From: Annulohypoxylon bovei var. microspora
Taxonomy: Eukaryota; Ascomycota; Sordariomycetes; Xylariales; Hypoxylaceae
Assembly: GCA_022836615.1 (NCBI GenBank)
Contig: MU405213.1
Location: 248,001-312,000 of the forward strand
Direction of reading: 5' to 3'
DNA length: 64,000 nt
The notes under the pieces were generated by a model. It was not told the DNA's origin, did not search any database, and saw only the letters and a program-made list of their open reading frames with translations. Shown here piece after piece: positions 1-10,496 of the stretch (its first letter is position 1; the number at the start of each line of letters is the position of its first letter). The position numbers and the translations under genes are program-made.

Positions 1-49
1 TTACGCATTAAATGTTATAGGATCAATATTATATCTAAATGGGTATATT

Positions 50-297
50 AACACTGGCTTGTGATGCTTTTTCGTGCCTTCAGCACAGCTCTTTAATTAG
101 GAAAAGGGGCAATAATTAAGACATATCCGAATGTTAACCGATATACTAACTTTAGTTAGGTGTGATTTTTATGGTATGAATATTCTTCTTTTTATATGAG
201 ATTTCTTATATATAAAAAAGCATTGTCTTAATTATCGTTCCCTTTCCTAATTAAAGCACAATGCCAAAGGCATAAGGAGACGTCACAAACCAGCGTT
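50..297. repeat. Fold-back MITE-like element with 74-bp inverted arms
   Basis: The left arm (50-123) and right arm (224-297) are imperfect reverse complements, each 74 nt, with roughly three quarters identity and an almost perfect inner part around CTTTAATTAGGAAA. The loop is about 100 AT-rich bases with no coding potential. Many arm differences are C/T or G/A transitions, as RIP or deamination would leave. TTAA occurs at both outer edges (48-51 and 299-302), a possible target-site duplication. That reading is inference: the right TTAA lies a few bases outside the arm. Confidence 0.6.
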
Positions 298-832
298 ATT
301 AAGTACTTTACTTAGCTACTTATTAAGCAACTTATTAACTTATTTCCTTAACTATTTACTTACTTATGTAGTGACTTACTTCATATTCTATCAGATGGGA
401 AGTTATTTAATTTAAAAGTGAATTTGTATTTACTTCTATTTTTAATCGGCAACAACCACTTCTAGGTCAAGGGGGAACTTATAGGTTATATACAGCCAAG
501 TCTATAATAGTTGCTAGTGAAGGTGATGAGTTCCTGAAATATTTACCTCGTCTTTTGGTTAACTAGTTCGTTAGTAATTTGTTAACTAACCGATGAGCAG
601 TTGGTCAATAAGTACCTATGTAGCATTAATAAATCGATTATAATGGGAAGTTCATCGTCAAAGTGGCCGTATTAGCAACCAGCTTCGTAGCACACTAAGC
701 CCTACTCTCTAGGATAGATTTTAATCATTAATTACTTCTTAGGTACCCTTAGGTAGGTACTTGGTAAATCCAAGTTTGAAAAAAACTTGGATTGGAAACA
801 ATACAAACACATCGTCGTCAAACTTGGCCACG

Positions 833-1737
833 ATGGAGGGCACAAGTAATCATCCCGGTGCCATGCGTACCTTTCCCTTATTCAACAAACTTTCCCCAGA
901 AATCCGAGATATGATCTGGGGTTGGGCCGCTCTTCAGCGCGAAGAGGAGTTCAGGCGCCGTGTTCCAAACTATCGTCGCTGCTGGCACATTCGTCACCAA
1001 CCGCCTTACATACGATACATCGCTGACCATAATTCTGAGGAGATCTTGAATCTTGCTCGCCAGCTATTTTGACCACTCTTCCAGACCAGCAAGGCAAGCC
1101 ACGCAGTTGCCCGTCATTATGTGTCCATGCTCCATGAACGAGGAGTGGCACCTAGGCCTGTACTCAACTTTATCGACGAATTTTTCATAGACGAAGAGGG
1201 TATCAGACAAATGATAGGCTACTCTAGCAAGTCAGATGATGAACTGCGAGACTGGGCCGGAGTCAAAGCCCCTCTTCGCCTTCCGGGTGTGTTGGGTGTC
1301 AACTACCAACAGCAACTAGATTGGTTATTGCGCGTCAGCAACGTCACATTGACGGCCGGTTTGTTCGAGAAGTTAAACTCTAGCCAAGCTTACCAGAAGT
1401 TCCTGACTAATTTCCGATCGCCAAAAACCCTGTACGTGGATCTGGGTTATCCGAAAGTTCCATACCGTCTTGCACTCGAAGATGTACAACCACGACGCCA
1501 CTTCTTAGAGCCAGGCGAGATCCAGGATGGAAAGGAGGAGCTTGCGGAAGGTTTTTTCGAGTTCGCCGAACCGTTCATCAAGAGAGGCACTCACTGCGCT
1601 ATCTTCAAAGGTAATAAACATCTCCAGCCATACATTTTATCTCGAAGAAAGTAATTGCTGACTCTTGTTCCTTAGATAAGGAAAGCCATACAAACGCATT
1701 ACACATTACTACATTGAAATTCCGCATTCTACCTTAA
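833..1737 (+). pseudogene. 2EXR-domain (F-box-like) protein gene broken by an in-frame TGA
   Basis: The first ATG in frame is at 833. It opens a 2EXR-type N-terminus (LFNKLSPEIRDMIWGWA at about residues 14-30), a domain expanded in filamentous ascomycetes whose molecular role is unknown. The same frame meets TGA at 1070-1072 and then resumes without a shift as LFQTSKASHAVARHY, the usual second half of the 2EXR motif, continuing to 1610. A probable intron 1611-1675 (GTAATA...TTAG) would give a C-terminus ending at the TAA at 1735-1737. No good intron removes the TGA: the only GT upstream (about 995) has a poor donor context. A CGA to TGA transition is the simplest cause. Stop-codon readthrough or a sequencing error remain alternatives. 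Confidence 0.55.
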
Positions 1738-2714
1738 CTTCGACCAACAGAACAGTCGAACAATTTCTTCGCTAAGTCGTCCCCTGTATTATACACTCGT
1801 GCAATACACGACGACCTACGCCAAATTCGACATACTGCACCGAACGCTAAATATCCTTCTCCGAGAAACGACTCAAGGAAAACCTTCGAGGGCTATGATA
1901 TTCGGGGGTCTTCTTCTTTTTAATCTTGTGCTGCTTGATGCGGACAAGAAGGTCTCTGCCCAGAAACCCAGGTTTTCATTCCTTTATTACGTGGCGTATT
2001 TGTGTCTTCATGGCTTGGACTCTCTTACTGGACACGGAGTTTTTCGACTCTTCTATGTACCTTAGTACAGACGGCTTATAAGGCAGTTTGATAATGAAAC
2101 CTCTGATGAACACACTTGTTTTGGAAGAAAGGAGAGTAACGTCTTCGAAAGTGATAGAAAATAGGATCCTTAGGCGCGACTACGCCCAGGGTAAAAGGTA
2201 GATACAGGAGGCTCGCCGTTGGCTTGCTACTAGGTAAGTAAACGTAAAAGTTAACGCCCGAACCCTTCTGAGGCCAAGGAGCTTCAGGATCTTCGCCAAT
2301 ATCCCTAGTAGAAGTGAGTTTAAACTCACGAGCTAAGTCAAACCGATTAGGAATCTTTTTGCGGTATTCTATTCGTGCTATTTACGCCGAGGTGTTATTA
2401 TTGAAGAAAGTAGTCCGAGAAAGAGAGCAATTTGAACGGGTATACCATGTCACCGGCATTAATATAATTATATCCATTCGTACGCAAGTAGTAGCAGGCA
2501 ACTCTCATCGGTTTGATGTCTCTTATGACTATCTAACTTCATATTATCAACTCGGCGGGCAGGGATAGGGGGTTACGAGAAGCTGAAATACTGTTCACAA
2601 TCGTAGAAGCCACAAGTAGCAAGATCGGCAAAGTATGTCTCAGTCGGAAACTAAGCCACTGTGAAACGTGCCCTGATTATTATGCATGAAAATCGGGTTT
2701 CTTCAGATAAATAT
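1738..2714. other. Intergenic, no gene supported
   Basis: Only short open frames with non-ATG starts or no recognisable motif are present. The right end is the 3' flank of the minus-strand DUF952 gene. Confidence 0.5.
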
Positions 2715-3219
2715 CTAGGCTAGGAAGCCACCGTTATTTTTCATAGATTCCTTCCAACTCTCGCCGTCCAATCGAGAGAACTCCTTGATGCCCTCAACAT
2801 CATCAACGCCGAAATTGCCATACAGATGTGGACACCCTTCAATCTCCCATGTTGTCGCAGAGTGGAACTTGGAAGCAAACCGGACTTTAAGAACCCAGAT
2901 AGTCGTGGCTTCTTTAAAAAATAGGTCCGACGTGATGGGAATCTAACATCGAGTTAGTGCTTATTAATGCGATAAAAATCTATGTTCATCTCATATTCAG
3001 TAGGTAGGTAGGTAGGCAGGCAGATATGTTTAAACAAGAGGGCGCCACAGTTCGTCATTTCCACAAGCATCCCTGAGCTCTTACCTGGGTACCGGTACTC
3101 AAATGAACAAAGCCGTCCTTCTGGTCGAGCTCCGAAAGAGGATACTGAGATGGTATAGGCGTTGGAGGTGCCGAGGGCACGATCTTGTAAACAAACTCTG
3201 GCAAAGGTGACGGGGCCAT
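2715..3219 (-). CDS. DUF952 family protein
   Basis: Two exons on the minus strand: 3219-3085 and 2942-2715, joined in phase 0 (donor GTAAGA, acceptor TTAG, intron 142 nt). The 120-residue product matches the DUF952 fold family: an N-terminal VYKIV strand (residues 10-14), the signature DGFVHLSTGTQ (about 35-45) ending exactly at the splice, an aliphatic core IWVLKVRF, and the C-terminal CPHLYGNF (about residues 81-88). DUF952 proteins are small soluble proteins of unknown biochemical role, found in bacteria and fungi. No signal peptide or membrane segment is seen. An upstream in-frame ATG (3246) would add nine residues; the 3219 start is preferred because it begins just before the domain. The intron carries a TAGG tandem run near 3001-3023. 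The family assignment is firm; the function is unknown. Confidence 0.85.
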
Positions 3220-4458
3220 TGCTGTTATGTGGATCCCAAATAACACGGATGGTGAAGGGCAAAAGCAAATGTAAGATGGAAAACTCCGAAGTTTCCATGG
3301 CGTTGAGGGACTTAATCGTTTTGGGCATTGCTGACAGCTGTCTGACTTCCTGGCACCTGGCAGCCCCCAGAGTTAGGAGCATTCAGGGGTAAAGGGGTAA
3401 ATCCTTATTGTCACAAAATTATGAGTTGTAAGTTATAGTAATTCTCGATACTAGTGTATATCAGCATAAGATCGTAACTGGATGTCAAATGGTTGATTAG
3501 AGCCTAAGTTCCTAACCACCATTTGTGTCTACGAGGTACCAATGGTAGTTCTGTTTGGAGTAGTGAGCCAATAATATCCTATAGGTACGCAGCTTATTAA
3601 CTCCTAGGTAGCTCCTATGATTATTTACCAGCCCCCAATGAAATGGAACGACCTCCTTTAGAGATACTTAGGGAGTCATAGACTCATGGGTTAATTAAGT
3701 AGTAAGCACGTAATTTGAATAATAGTACCCAAAGAGATACCTAGGTACCTAACTATGTAAATTTGATCGACCTTGTACAGCGACTTCTACACCTACCGTA
3801 CTCGTGACCTCTGATACTCAAGAACGATATTTCCTCTTCAGTAATGCCTCGTGGTCGCAAGGTACCTAGTTTTATCCGCTAAAGAATGGCAATAAATCAC
3901 CGATTCGTACAGCCTTACCATCTCACGTTTGTGGCTTCTGTTGACCCCAACGTAGATCTCAAAGCCTCATTACACCAAGGATCAAAACTACACAATATAT
4001 TGGACGCCAATACGTATTTCAATCTCCACTCGAACGGGGGATTCCCCTGTCGGGAAAAACAACCGCACCCATGATTGGTCTTCCACTGTTGCTCACGACG
4101 TCTGTATCCGGGTTGTAGATCTGAAGCCCCAGCCCTCGTCGATGGCGTTTTCCAAGAAATAACAAAAGGCCTATACTGCGTAGGTAGGTTCGATTCGGTG
4201 ACCTGTTAATGCAGGTGATCATTCTTGCGTCGTGGCGGCTAAGCTAGGATGCGCCCTGACACAGAGTTGACCGGCAGAAGGGGTGGCAACTAGAGAATTG
4301 GGCTCTTGACAACTATTCTGAATTTGTCGGATAGCTGAATTCGCACCTGAGCCTTCATGCTGGTTCCTACCTTCCTCATCATTAAGTACTTAACACAGCT
4401 TCGTGGTACCTGGAATTAAAGGTAAACGAGTGTATTTACGGCAGAATTTATTGACAAT
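3220..4458. other. Intergenic, no gene supported
   Basis: AT-rich, with several TAGGTACC-type short repeats (for example around 3740-3755). The short open frames at 3886-4074 and 4019-4222 show no domain or codon signal I recognise. It is the divergent upstream region of the DUF952 gene and the Cys-rich membrane protein gene. Confidence 0.5.
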
Positions 4459-5358
4459 ATGAGGCAATCTAGGGGTTCGGCCGTCGTCTTTTCGGTAACC
4501 AATCTGATCGCGGGGGGATTGGCAGCAACCAGCGAGTTCCAGGCGTGCTATAGGATTGATGGAGCAGTTTTGGTAGACACGTTTAGGTGTGATAATCGCA
4601 CCACGAATCACTCAAGTTGTTGTATGGCAGGGGAAGTCTGTTGGTCTAATGGAGTTTGTCAAGGAAAGACTGCAGGCCGTGATGATTGGCTACGCAGGGG
4701 ATGTACCGACTACTCGTGGCGTGAAGAAGCTTGCTTCGATGTTTGTCCATGGTGTAAGTGATGATTCAACGTCTTCCTATGGGGTCTTCTTGAACTAACA
4801 TCGGTACTAGATGTAGGCAACTTGGGGATAGGAGTCAGGCCTTGCGACGGCATCGACAAAAGCAACCTGTATTGCTGCGATAACGGATCAACAGGTGCTG
4901 GATCATTCGCTTGTTGTAATAACAACACGAAAATATTCCAGTACAATAATATAACGACCTTGCCCACGATCATCGCCACAATGCCTCTTAACCAAGAAGT
5001 TTCGACAGTCAGTTCGACGAGTACCGAATCAATATCAAGCCAATCTACGAGTACCAATACAGCTTCGACGGGAAGTGGGAGCTCTAGCAACTCAGATGGA
5101 TCCGAATCTACTGCACTAGGCGCTGGTCTTGGGGTGGGCTTACCCGCAGCGGCTGCCATCTTTTCGGGAGTTGGATTTATGATCTGGCGCTCTAAACAAA
5201 AGCAGCTAAAATCGGAACAAGGACCACATGACTTCCCAGATGGACTTGCGGCTCGCTATGATGGCACGCCAAAACCGCCTAGTAACCAAGGACAGCCCGC
5301 TATGACTAATCTCCAGGAGTTGTCATCAGGCTACGAAACTAGGGAGCTCCCTGCTTAG
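4459..5358 (+). CDS. Cys-rich single-pass membrane protein with Ser/Thr stalk
   Basis: Two exons, 4459-4753 and 4811-5358, joined at phase 1 (GTAAGT...ACTAG, 57 nt), give 280 residues. An N-terminal hydrophobic stretch (residues 8-22) is a probable signal peptide. An ectodomain with about 15 cysteines follows (including SSCC, CCDNG and FACCNNN), then a Ser/Thr-rich stalk (about residues 155-198), a glycine/alanine-rich transmembrane helix (about 200-224) followed by RSKQKQ, and a roughly 55-residue cytosolic tail. This layout recurs in many filamentous fungi, in Mid2/Wsc-like sensors and in uncharacterised families. I recognise the architecture, not a named orthologue. A role at the plasma membrane or wall is inferred. 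The splice turns two partial frames into one continuous Cys-rich domain, which supports the model. Confidence 0.75.
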
Positions 5359-6574
5359 GCGAGTGGCTATATGGAGTTAGGTTTGTGGTAAATACCGGAG
5401 TTCGTCGAATCTCAGGTTATGATTCGGAATAAATAGGTACACCCCGTGGATAAGTCGTTGGACGCATCTCGAGGGTATACTAGAGGATAGGTCAAATATC
5501 TTGGAGGCTGTACACATATACTAGTGTCTATAATGATCAGGAGAGGAGCTAAAGGATAATTGTCAAAATTATCAGAAAAGCTTTTGGTGATTTGAAGATG
5601 ATCAACATATCGACTAGAGTTCTATGTCACGGTACTGTAGGTGATGAAGTCATGTAAGGCGGCAGTAGTGGGCGGCTGGGCGGTTGGGCGGTCAAGTTCC
5701 ACGGTCCACTTTTGCTAGTGTAGCGGTCTGACCTACGTACAGTGTGTAGTACATACAGTATGTACATATAAATGGACCCGATAAGATTCTGAATACTGCC
5801 GTTACTGACCGCTTTCTCAGGCCGCACTGCCACATAAATAGCTTTTCTCCCCGCGCCGGTTTGTAATTTTTTTCTTTCCTTCTTCAGCTCTCTTTGCCTT
5901 TTGGCTTAGATCAAGTGTAGTATCTGTTCTTTTCAGTTTAATCTCTGAAAGAGTTCTACTTGAACTCAATCGTGATTATTCTTATTTTTGTATCAAGAGA
6001 GCGCATCCTCTGGGCTTGCCCATGATCACTCTCACTGTGTCCCTGGTATTACACTGCCTCCAGGTGACGCGAACCTCCCATTTTTCATTGCGATCTCTAG
6101 TTTTCCTAGTGATGCGAGGAAGAAGTACTTGGCAAATGGATGAAGTTCATATGTTCAGTGGAACGACGAAGCATACCATGTTTACAATTGAAATTGCGTG
6201 ATGGGTATTTCCGATTTCTAGAAGCGTTATTTGACCATAGAGACCCGGCTATCTGAAGTCAATTTCATTAGTATTGTTTCCAATACCTATCTACTGAGAT
6301 CGTGGAGATTGGCCCTAATTCGCATGCTGAAGAGAACTCCATTAAATGAAGAGAATTCCATCAAATGGGTACTTGCAGATGAATATTTCGTAACTACCTA
6401 GAGTTGCTGGAGGTAAACGTAAGATGGATCGGTTCGAACATTCAGGCAGGAATTATCGGAACCTTAGGGTAGGTACTGTGTGCCCCTCACTGTAGAACTT
6501 TGATTTTTTTCTTATTTTTTTACACTTTTTTCTTCCTTATTACCAAATATCTAGGTACCTCACGTCCTCTCAAG
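5359..6574. other. Intergenic between membrane protein and translin genes
   Basis: No supportable gene. Pyrimidine-rich tracts at about 5860-5890 and 6500-6540 (just before the translin ATG) look like fungal promoter/leader sequence. The small ORF at 6016-6201 lacks homology I recognise. Confidence 0.45.
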
Positions 6575-7487
6575 ATGGCTAGCAACGGCACCTCTGGCTC
6601 GATAGACCCATCTATCATTGCGTACCTCAAGGCACACGGAGAGGAGGAGCTTGAAGTGGGAGACAAGCTCCACCATATCATCTCAGCTCTAAATCGCCAT
6701 ATCTCGACTTGTCAGGGTTTTCTTAGCCGCATCCACTCAACACCCAGCTCTAAGCGTACGTACAATATAGCAAAGCAAATTCCTAGCCTCGAGCATACCT
6801 AATACTTGTTGAAGTACCACCACTCCTCAAACAGGTCGAAGATGATGGCATCAAACCCGAGATCAAGAGCATTGGCGAGCTAGCCCAGTTCACTTCCGAC
6901 TACCCCTACTACAAGTATACATACCATTTGCCAGTTTGTACTTCGTACGGTTCAGATAGCTAACAGGAGATTAAGATATAATGGCAAATGGGCTCGCAGT
7001 GTTCAAAACGTCGTGGCCACCATCTTGTTGACCGGCTGGTTGGGTGGTCTGGGGTCCGAATCCCGTCCAGGTGATCTTGGCCGTCTTCTCACCATAGAAG
7101 AGGTCGGTCAGATCTTAAAAGGTGCAGATACTCCACGCCCGTTACATCGTCGCTGTCGCTAAGTCTTTATATAAAGTGCCCGTCAATCTCAAGGATAGAG
7201 ATGCGTTCCACGTCACCATCGAGGAATATATCCTAGCCCTAACGGATATCACCGAAGAGCTCAGCCGCTTAGCAATGAACTCGGTGACTATGGGTGATAT
7301 TGATTTGACCGTTCGAATCAGCGGCTTTATCAAGGATCTGTTTGCAGGATTTCAGCTGCTCAACCTGAAGAACGATATCGTCCGAAAGAGAGTCGATGCT
7401 GTCAAGTACCACGTAAAGAAGGTTGAGGATGTCATCTATGATCTATCTCTTCGCAACCTGATTCCTAGACAGGAGGCTAGCTCTTGA
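6575..7487 (+). CDS. tsn1: Translin
   Basis: Four exons: 6575-6755, 6815-6914, 6976-7121 and 7177-7487. All joins keep frame, and the introns are 55-61 nt. The product is 245 residues, close to the usual 230-240 for translin. Translin is an all-helical single-stranded DNA/RNA-binding protein that forms octamers and, with TRAX, the C3PO endoribonuclease. Family landmarks are FLSRIHSTP (about 51-59), FTSDYPYYKYNGKWARSVQ spanning exons 2 and 3, LLTGWLGGL, VPVNLKDRDAFHVTIEEYI and the C-terminal LFAGFQLLNLKNDIVRKR plus YDLSLRNLIP. The exon 2 and 3 boundaries were set by restoring these conserved runs. No TRAX gene is in the window. The ATG at 6575 is the first in frame after a pyrimidine-rich leader. 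Confidence 0.95.
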
Positions 7488-8081
7488 TTCAACGACAAAT
7501 AGACTCGATTTTGGCATGTATATATAGAATTTGCTAAAATGATGGTTATGGTAACCATGGCGAGAGCTATAAGTATCTAGGTACCTAAGTACCTAGATCA
7601 GGGACCAAACGCTCATGAACTGATTTATAAAAACATTTGGACAATCCTGAATTTCTGAGCGGTGTCTTTAAATACCTTCACATTAAGATTAAAAAATCGA
7701 TTTCCAAGGTCGTATTTATTTACTTGTTAAATTATCAAAGTAAGTACATTATGATCAGTAAAATCTTTAACACTCGAAAATGCCGACGTCTAAAAAATAT
7801 TAATGTGATATTCGTATCGATAAAGGCCTTGGCATTGTGAATTTTATTAAGTACATAGGTACCTAAGCTAGGTATCTCTTAAATAACATCATTTACATAA
7901 CTGATGCACGTGACTAAATGGCACGTGCACGCCGACTACAAGTCTTAATTGTAATGTCAATAGATCAATTAAGTTTCGACGACGACTCTTAATTAAATTT
8001 CCTAATAGAAAATTCACATTTGACACCCACCCATCGACCGTCACTTCTTTGCTTCGGCGATTTAAGTCGCCCGCGACTGCA
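7488..8081. other. Intergenic, AT-rich
   Basis: Contains a nested TAGGTACCTAAGTACCTAG run at about 7577-7596 and other short repeats of that kind near 7855-7880, plus a GCACGTGAC/GGCACGTGC pair (about 7903-7928) with E-box cores (CACGTG) upstream of GPI11. No gene seen. Confidence 0.45.
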
Positions 8082-8899
8082 ATGGCTTTATTAGATCCAG
8101 TGACGATGCCATCTCCAACTGATAAAGTCAGGGCCAGCGGAATCTCCAAATCCAACGATGGAGAGACTCCGACGCAGGCTGTTCAGACTATAGCCTCGCC
8201 TCTAGCTCAAGTCGTTAGGCATGCCTATCCAGTCTTACTTATCTCATTATTTCTCATACGATTCGACTCTCTGGTAGCAGATCCAGTGGCTGCTATGTCA
8301 AATTCTCTTCCCATAGTCATGGCCATGCAGGTTATGTATGCTGTCACGTGCTTGCCGCCGGCCGGCTCCCAGGCTACAAAGCCGGCCAAGAAACTTCGGC
8401 CCGGAGAAAAGAAGAAGCCTGGTTCGGACAGCATAGGACCGAATATTGCCGTTGTCTGTTTTTGTCCCCTATTCCTCGTATCGTTCATGGCTAATGGTAT
8501 TCTCAGACAACTCTTGTTGCCCTCATATTGTCGGGCATCGCAACTCTGGCATTGTATGGCATCTTTATTCTCTTTGGCGCTCCGTTCTTGACTCATGTGG
8601 CTCAAACGTTCCTCTGTTCGACACATCTGGCCGCCCTGGGACTTTTCCCATTGTTCTACACACGTGGTGTGTCGAGCAAGGACTGGCTTGAGGTCTTGAG
8701 TGCGCAGGCCCCGTTCGATGAAGCATTTGGAGGCCTTATGGGTGCTGGCCTGGGAGCTTGGCTTGGTGCAGTACCTATCCCCCTTGACTGGGATCGTGAA
8801 TGGCAAAAGTGGCCTGTCACCATATTGTGTGGAGTTTATTCCGGATACTTGGTCGGAAAGACCCTTGGAGGTACCTTGGCTTTTGGCAAGAGGTTCTAA
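8082..8899 (+). CDS. GPI11: GPI ethanolamine-phosphate transferase accessory subunit Gpi11/PIG-F
   Basis: Two exons, 8082-8453 and 8507-8899, joined at phase 0 through a 53-nt intron with a weak GTCTGT donor, a CTAAT branch site and a CTCAG acceptor; the product is 254 residues. Gpi11/PIG-F is a multi-spanning ER protein that stabilises the Gpi7/Gpi13 phosphoethanolamine transferases of GPI-anchor synthesis. Several membrane spans are visible: VLLISLFLIRF in exon 1, ALYGIFILFGAPFL at the start of exon 2, LAALGLFPLFYT, GAGLGAWLGAVPIPLDWD and CGVYSGYLVG. The conserved PIG-F signature GAWLGAVPIPLDWDREWQ with the following WP is intact. A polar insert with KKLRPGEKKK lies between spans. The ATG at 8082 is the first in-frame AUG. 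Confidence 0.93.
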
Positions 8900-10496
8900 T
8901 CACACCCGATTAAGATACTTGAAGATAATTCTTCATCAAGCTATGCCTCGTTAGGCGGGATTAAAAAAATCAACCTCTTCAGGTCGTGATTATTTTGCTC
9001 CCATCCTTACGGACCATCGAGGGCCATCTGTAACCACTCAGCAGCACTCTACGATATTTTATTCTGCCAGACGCAAATCACCCACACCATCCTGTCCATT
9101 TAACAAAAGTTTCCCACCTTGAAATGTGATTTTCCTTCCCTTCTTCTGCATCCCAAAGCTGAAACATTCTGCAGCTGTTGGTATACTAGGGATTCTTCCA
9201 AATACGTTTCCTTCAATCCTTCAACTTCATCACAAACTTACATCCTTTTCAATCTACTTACTACTGTGACCTCTCGAGCTCTTGGAGGCATCACAGCTTA
9301 CCACATACTCGAATCTTCTTGTCCCCTTCCGAGCTACCTTTGTGAACTCCGCAACCTGTGGAGTTATTAAGTACCTACCCAAACTTCATCTTGTCTTCTA
9401 CACGTACATCTCCTCTGAATTTTTCAACATTGTACTTCGTGGAGTCTCAACTACGTGCCTGTCCCCTTCAATCATCTGAGGTCTGCTTCATCAGTTCTCC
9501 TTTCAACATCTCACTGTTTATATACGAAGCACACAGTCTTTCTGGCCTTCGCAAGCAGCTCGTCGTTGAAATCAACTACAAGGTATGTCCCAAAGATTTC
9601 CTAAAACACCGTCTTTTGTTTTTCATGTTCTGGTTTTTATAAAAACTTGTACCAACATGCTCTTCTTCCCAGTATGTTCTTCTCCTCAACACGTTCTTTT
9701 CACGACGTTTCTCTCAACACCTTCTCATCAACACATAATATCCCACACCTATCCACCTAATATCATCACTTTCCCTCCCTTCCTAATACCATAACTTTCT
9801 CGATTTCCGAGTATCCTCATATTCTTGCTCTTCACACATCACCACCCCTTCGCCTTCATTGCCACCAAGTTCTCGAACTCAACAGGTATGATCACGTTCC
9901 AACTTCCTACTTACAAAATATCATCACGTTGTCTTTCTTGTACCCTCGCCATCATTTCTCGAAACTAAGGACTGGAAACACCTTCCTTTACTCTCGTTTT
10001 CCTTTCTTGAATATCACCATCCAACCTCGAATGATCTACACATGTCTGGTACGAGTTGACAATACCTATTTCCATCCTGTCTCCTCGAGATTGATGGAGA
10101 AAGGTTGAATATTTTCTCTCCATGATCCTCGGTTTCAGCCTCCTCACGTCGTGTCATCTCATCATTTCTCTCTCCTGCCTCACATCCCTTCCTCGTCTAT
10201 TATTATTACGCAATTATCCGGCTGGTTTGGGGATGATTCACATATGCTATGTTTATATGTCCCCCCTCTACAACAGTTATCACCCTGGAGTCTTTTTTTC
10301 TTCGATTCCTTGTTTTATATCCCTTCCATAAATTACCCATCATAGTGTATCATGTGAGCACTTGGAATATACTGGCTTATACTCATATCCCAAACATGAT
10401 TATATTCCAGCACTTGCTTCAAATTCCAGCTCGAGTTTTACCAATTATATGAGATGTCCTTAGCTAACAATCCCACGTATAGTTTGATAAGCAACC
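8900..10496 (+). promoter_or_regulatory. Long pyrimidine-rich 5' region with two candidate leader introns
   Basis: About 1.5 kb upstream of the ATG at 10497 is C/T-rich and gene-free. Two good intron signatures sit in it: 9583-9672 (donor GTATGT, acceptor CCCAG, 90 nt) and 9886-10482 (donor AACAG|GTATGA, branch GCTAAC at about 10463, acceptor CGTATAG, 597 nt). Together they suggest transcription starts near 9.1-9.5 kb and that the leader is spliced before the coding start. The overlapping open frames here are by-products of the skewed composition. This is inference from sequence only. Confidence 0.4.

Noticed and set aside
1799..2065. 88-codon frame after the broken 2EXR gene
   Set aside because: GTG start, no motif, weak composition.
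4754..4798. Two separate genes for the two Cys-rich frames at 4459-4761 and 4822-5358
   Set aside because: A standard 57-nt intron joins them in phase into one signal-peptide/Cys-rich/TM protein.
8225..8806. 193-codon antisense frame over GPI11
   Set aside because: Lies wholly opposite two exons and the intron of GPI11, with no recognisable content.
9119..9794. Several + strand frames in the pyrimidine-rich leader
   Set aside because: They overlap in different frames, follow the C/T skew and cross good intron signals.
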